DNA of 64,000 nt from Mesorhizobium sp. C432A (GTDB lineage Bacteria; Pseudomonadota; Alphaproteobacteria; Rhizobiales; Rhizobiaceae). Position 1 is the stretch's first letter; every line of letters starts with the position of its first letter. Shown here piece after piece: positions 61,762-64,000 of this stretch. The stretch lies in NCBI RefSeq assembly GCF_030323145.1, contig NZ_CP100470.1, forward strand, positions 2,893,001 through 2,957,000, in the 5' to 3' direction. Made by a program: the position numbers and the translations under genes. The notes beneath the pieces are model-generated. The model worked only from the letters and a program-made list of their open reading frames with translations, made no database searches and was not told where the DNA came from.

Positions 61762-62771
61762 TTAAGCGCCTCGAGATAGGCGACCATGGCGTTGAGTTCG
61801 TCGCCGCTGAGCTCCACCACCGGCATGTGGGATCCGGGCTTGATGCCCTGTGGGTCGGCTATCCAGGCGGCGAGGTTGCCGCGGCTCATCGTCAATGTCC
61901 CGGCGGCAAGCGTCTGCCGGCTGGCTATATGGGTGAGGTCGGGGGCGACCGTACCTCCGGCAGGCGTGCCGCCTATTCTGTGACACATCACGCAAGGGCG
62001 CTTCAGAAACAGATCCTGGCCGGCCTTGGCCTCGTCCCCCGTCGGAGTAGCGGCCGGCTGCAACTGGTCGTTCCACCAGGCGTCGAACTTCGCACGCGGC
62101 TCGGCGATGATGAAGGTGCCCATGTTTGCGTGCTGCGCCCCGCAGAACTCGGCGCATTGACCTCGGTAAACACCAGGCTTGTCTGCCTTGAGGTCGAGCA
62201 CGTTCATGTGGCCGGGAATGAGGTCGAGCTTGCCCGAAAGGCTCGGGATCCAGAAGGAATGGATGACGTCGGTCGAGGTCAGAAGAAGCCGCACCGGCTC
62301 CCCGGCGGGGATATGGATCTCGTTCGCCGTGGTCAGGATGCGGCTTGGCGTGGCATCCTCATAGCGCACCTCCCACCACCATTGATGGCCGGTGACCCGA
62401 ATGGTCAGTGCGGCATCCGAGCCGATCGCGGCGAGCGTCCTGTTGGCGAAGAAGCTCAGCAAGGTCAGTCCGATCAGGACAATGGCGGTCAACCCGACGG
62501 CGGTCATCACCGCGCGCAGCTTCCGGTCGTCGGCGCCGGCCTTGATCGCGAGCGGCTCCGCCTGCGCGCGCGACCGCATCATCAAGGGCACGACGAGGGC
62601 GATCATCACCAGCACCCACACCACGGCGCAGAGCGCGGTGAAGAACCAGATCAGCCATGCCAGTTCGCTCGCCGCAGGACCTTTCGGGTCGAGGGCGGAT
62701 TGCCAGCCCGCGCATCCCTGGAGCAACAGAGCGCCGGCGGTGGCGAACGCCATCGAGACGAGACGTTTCAC
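61758..62771 (-). CDS. ctaC: Cytochrome c oxidase subunit II with fused cytochrome c
   Basis: 337 residues: lipoprotein-like signal (LLLQGCAGWQS), two membrane helices (about 35-60, 80-105), cupredoxin CuA domain with H in DVIHSFWIPSLSGKLDLIPG and C-x3-C-x3-H-x2-M in GQCAEFCGAQHANMGTFI, and a C-terminal cytochrome c domain with C-x2-CH in RPCVMCHRIGG and methionine ligand in SHMPVVELSGDELNAM. The fused cytochrome makes this a caa3-type oxidase that can take electrons from soluble or lipid-anchored cytochromes c. Confidence 0.94.
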   Translation of the reverse strand: MKRLVSMAFATAGALLLQGCAGWQSALDPKGPAASELAWLIWFFTALCAVVWVLVMIALVVPLMMRSRAQAEPLAIKAGADDRKLRAVMTAVGLTAIVLIGLTLLSFFANRTLAAIGSDAALTIRVTGHQWWWEVRYEDATPSRILTTANEIHIPAGEPVRLLLTSTDVIHSFWIPSLSGKLDLIPGHMNVLDLKADKPGVYRGQCAEFCGAQHANMGTFIIAEPRAKFDAWWNDQLQPAATPTGDEAKAGQDLFLKRPCVMCHRIGGTPAGGTVAPDLTHIASRQTLAAGTLTMSRGNLAAWIADPQGIKPGSHMPVVELSGDELNAMVAYLEALK

Positions 62772-63301
62772 GGCGACTTCCCCAGCGTGGCCGCGTCGGG
62801 CATGCGGTTTTCCGACGGATGCGCCATCATGTCGTCATTGCGTTGCGGCGCGGCGGAAGACGGCGCGTTGCCGCTCAGCGAGCGCACGAAAGCCGCAAGC
62901 TCCCAGATCTGGTCGTCGGGAATCTTGTCGCGGAAGCTCGGCATGCCGTTTGGCCGACCGTCGCGGATCGTGGCATGGATGCTTTCGATCGAGCTGCCAT
63001 AGAGCCACTTCTGGTCCATCAGGGCCGGCCCCATGCCGCCGCCGCCATTGGCGTGGCATCCCGAACAGTTGAACCAGCCGAAAAGCCGTTTCCCTTCGCT
63101 CATGTGGAAGGCGTTGGCCTCGAAGCTCGCCGCCTTGTTGTCGCTGGCGGGGGGGCGCTGTCCGCCGGGCTCCAGCGTGGTCACAGGCGTCGGCTGCTCG
63201 CCCGATCCGAGCGCCGATTGCGGGCGCGTGTCACGTTCCTCGCGCTGGCAGGCAGCGAGCGCCAGGACTGGAAACAGGAGCATGGCCACCGCGGCTCTCA
63301 T
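62768..63301 (-). CDS. Lipoprotein cytochrome c of alcohol dehydrogenase locus
   Basis: 177 residues. Lipoprotein signal (LLFPVLALAACQREE, cysteine 18). Haem motif C-x2-CH in FNCSGCHANGGGGMGPALMD, distal methionine in NGMPSFRDKIPDDQIWELAA. It resembles the cytochromes c associated with PQQ-dependent alcohol dehydrogenases (XoxG/ExaB-like), which take electrons from the enzyme. ATGA overlaps at both ends. First haem carrier in the operon. Confidence 0.87.
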   Translation of the reverse strand: MRAAVAMLLFPVLALAACQREERDTRPQSALGSGEQPTPVTTLEPGGQRPPASDNKAASFEANAFHMSEGKRLFGWFNCSGCHANGGGGMGPALMDQKWLYGSSIESIHATIRDGRPNGMPSFRDKIPDDQIWELAAFVRSLSGNAPSSAAPQRNDDMMAHPSENRMPDAATLGKSP

Positions 63302-64000
63302 CGCACCGGGCTCCCCGAGGGATCGAGGCGGGGCACGCCATACTGTGACAGCAAGGCATCTATCTCGCCCTTGTGCCTGGACAGGGCGCCATTGACATCG
63401 CCGCGCAGCGCATCGTCTTCGCGGCGGACGCCCATCGAGATGTCATAGATCATCGGCAGTTGCGGTCCATCGATGCGGGGCGCAACCGGCGTGATGCGGA
63501 GCGGCACCTTCTGCCTTGCGGCGAAGTAGCCGGCGAGGGGGCCCCAGACCACGGCAAGGTCGATCTCGCCACTCGCCACCGCTTCGACGATGCGCGCCGG
63601 CGGGTTGGGGGCGGAATAATCGCCATAGACCGGATAGCCAACGAGGTGCCCGACGATACCGCGGCGGCCAAGCGCCTGGACCGGAGGCGAATTGGCGCCA
63701 TCGTCGCCGATGAGCTGAACACCGATCCGCATGTCGCGCAGCCGCGGATCATTGAACGATGCTACGTCGGGGCCGTCCCTGCGGGTGACGAAGACATAGG
63801 ACGATCGGTAGTAGGGCGTGGTGGTGCGCAGCATTTCGAGGTTGCTCGGCGTGCCCGGCACGAGATCGCACAGGCCCGCCTTCAGCGTGTTGCGGATGAA
63901 GCCGCGACGCTGCGCCCACCAGGTATAGGTCAGCTTGGCGCCGAGATCGGACGCAACGATTTCGGCGATCCTGTTCTCGAAGCCCTGACCTGCCGCGTTG
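63298..64000 (-). CDS. Quinoprotein dehydrogenase-associated binding protein (partial)
   Basis: C-terminal 234 residues visible; the frame runs off the right edge. Segments GFENRIAEIVASDLGAKLTY, TWWAQRRGFIRNTLKAGLCD, LVPGTPSNLEML and RRGIVGHLVGYPVYGDYSAP fit the periplasmic binding-like family TIGR03871 (XoxJ/ExaA-associated), which accompanies PQQ methanol and ethanol dehydrogenases. It probably helps activate or load the dehydrogenase. The dehydrogenase itself is expected to the right of the window on the minus strand, upstream of this gene. Confidence 0.85.
   Translation of the reverse strand, partial: NAAGQGFENRIAEIVASDLGAKLTYTWWAQRRGFIRNTLKAGLCDLVPGTPSNLEMLRTTTPYYRSSYVFVTRRDGPDVASFNDPRLRDMRIGVQLIGDDGANSPPVQALGRRGIVGHLVGYPVYGDYSAPNPPARIVEAVASGEIDLAVVWGPLAGYFAARQKVPLRITPVAPRIDGPQLPMIYDISMGVRREDDALRGDVNGALSRHKGEIDALLSQYGVPRLDPSGSPVR

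Noticed and set aside
1-64000. CRISPR array, insertion sequence or prophage
   Set aside because: No spaced direct repeats of CRISPR size, no transposase or integrase motifs and no terminal inverted repeats were recognised.

Overview
The window looks like chromosome of a Mesorhizobium-type alphaproteobacterium (Hyphomicrobiales). The grounds are high GC, one clear DUF768-type protein and one likely remnant (a family I associate with Mesorhizobium), a NepR-like/EcfG-like stress regulation pair, rhizobial small conserved proteins, and dense operons with ATGA overlaps. I assign this from gene content, not from a database search.

Layout. 1-3.8 kb: end of a type I secretion ABC transporter, its HlyD-type adaptor, and a convergent acidic coiled-coil protein. 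3.8-10.2 kb: a gene-poor, decaying stretch with remnants of an aminotransferase, an ATP-dependent DNA ligase, an RMF/CrpP-like protein, a small frameshifted protein and an ExoI/nuclease-like protein, plus one intact response regulator. 10.2-18.6 kb: pentapeptide-repeat protein, MgtE-like magnesium transporter, a structured RNA/terminator element, a beta-barrel/FecR/CHASE2-cyclase trio, and an L,D-transpeptidase. 18.6-25.4 kb: small conserved proteins, a LysR/MFS divergent pair, and an amino-acid binding protein/FAD oxidase/permease set without an ATPase. 26-27.2 kb: an EcfG-like sigma factor convergent with a NepR-like protein.

27.2-46.7 kb: a large glycan gene cluster in two long minus-strand operons (17 genes), interrupted by a plus-strand PRTase-like/kinase-like fusion gene and a small minus-strand gene. 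It encodes inositol-3-phosphate synthase, a histidine phosphatase, a sugar nucleotidyltransferase, a UDP-xylose-type synthase, two further nucleotide-sugar epimerases, six glycosyltransferases (four of one CgeB-like type), a B12-binding radical SAM enzyme, two methyltransferases, a FemAB/GNAT-like acyltransferase and a glycosidase-like protein with an apparently permuted TIM barrel. Product unknown; this is the best candidate for an undescribed pathway.

46.7-51.3 kb: small stress-type genes, a membrane/SDR pair, a thioredoxin-reductase-like flavoprotein and a DUF768 protein. 51.4-64 kb: a seven-gene plus-strand operon with two ABC systems (an SsuABC-like importer and a PedABC/Lut-like ABC-2 system with a YVTN propeller) meets, one base apart, an eight-gene minus-strand operon for a caa3-type cytochrome oxidase, two extra cytochromes c and a quinoprotein-associated binding protein. 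Together these suggest the accessory half of a PQQ (probably lanthanide-dependent) alcohol dehydrogenase locus whose dehydrogenase would lie beyond the right edge.

A thread through the window: motifs of the form GGAAC-N16-NGTT (alphaproteobacterial general-stress EcfG promoter type) occur upstream of at least nine genes or operons, including both glycan operons and the PQQ-linked ABC operon. In three cases the -10 element lies 8-9 bases before the ATG, implying leaderless transcripts.
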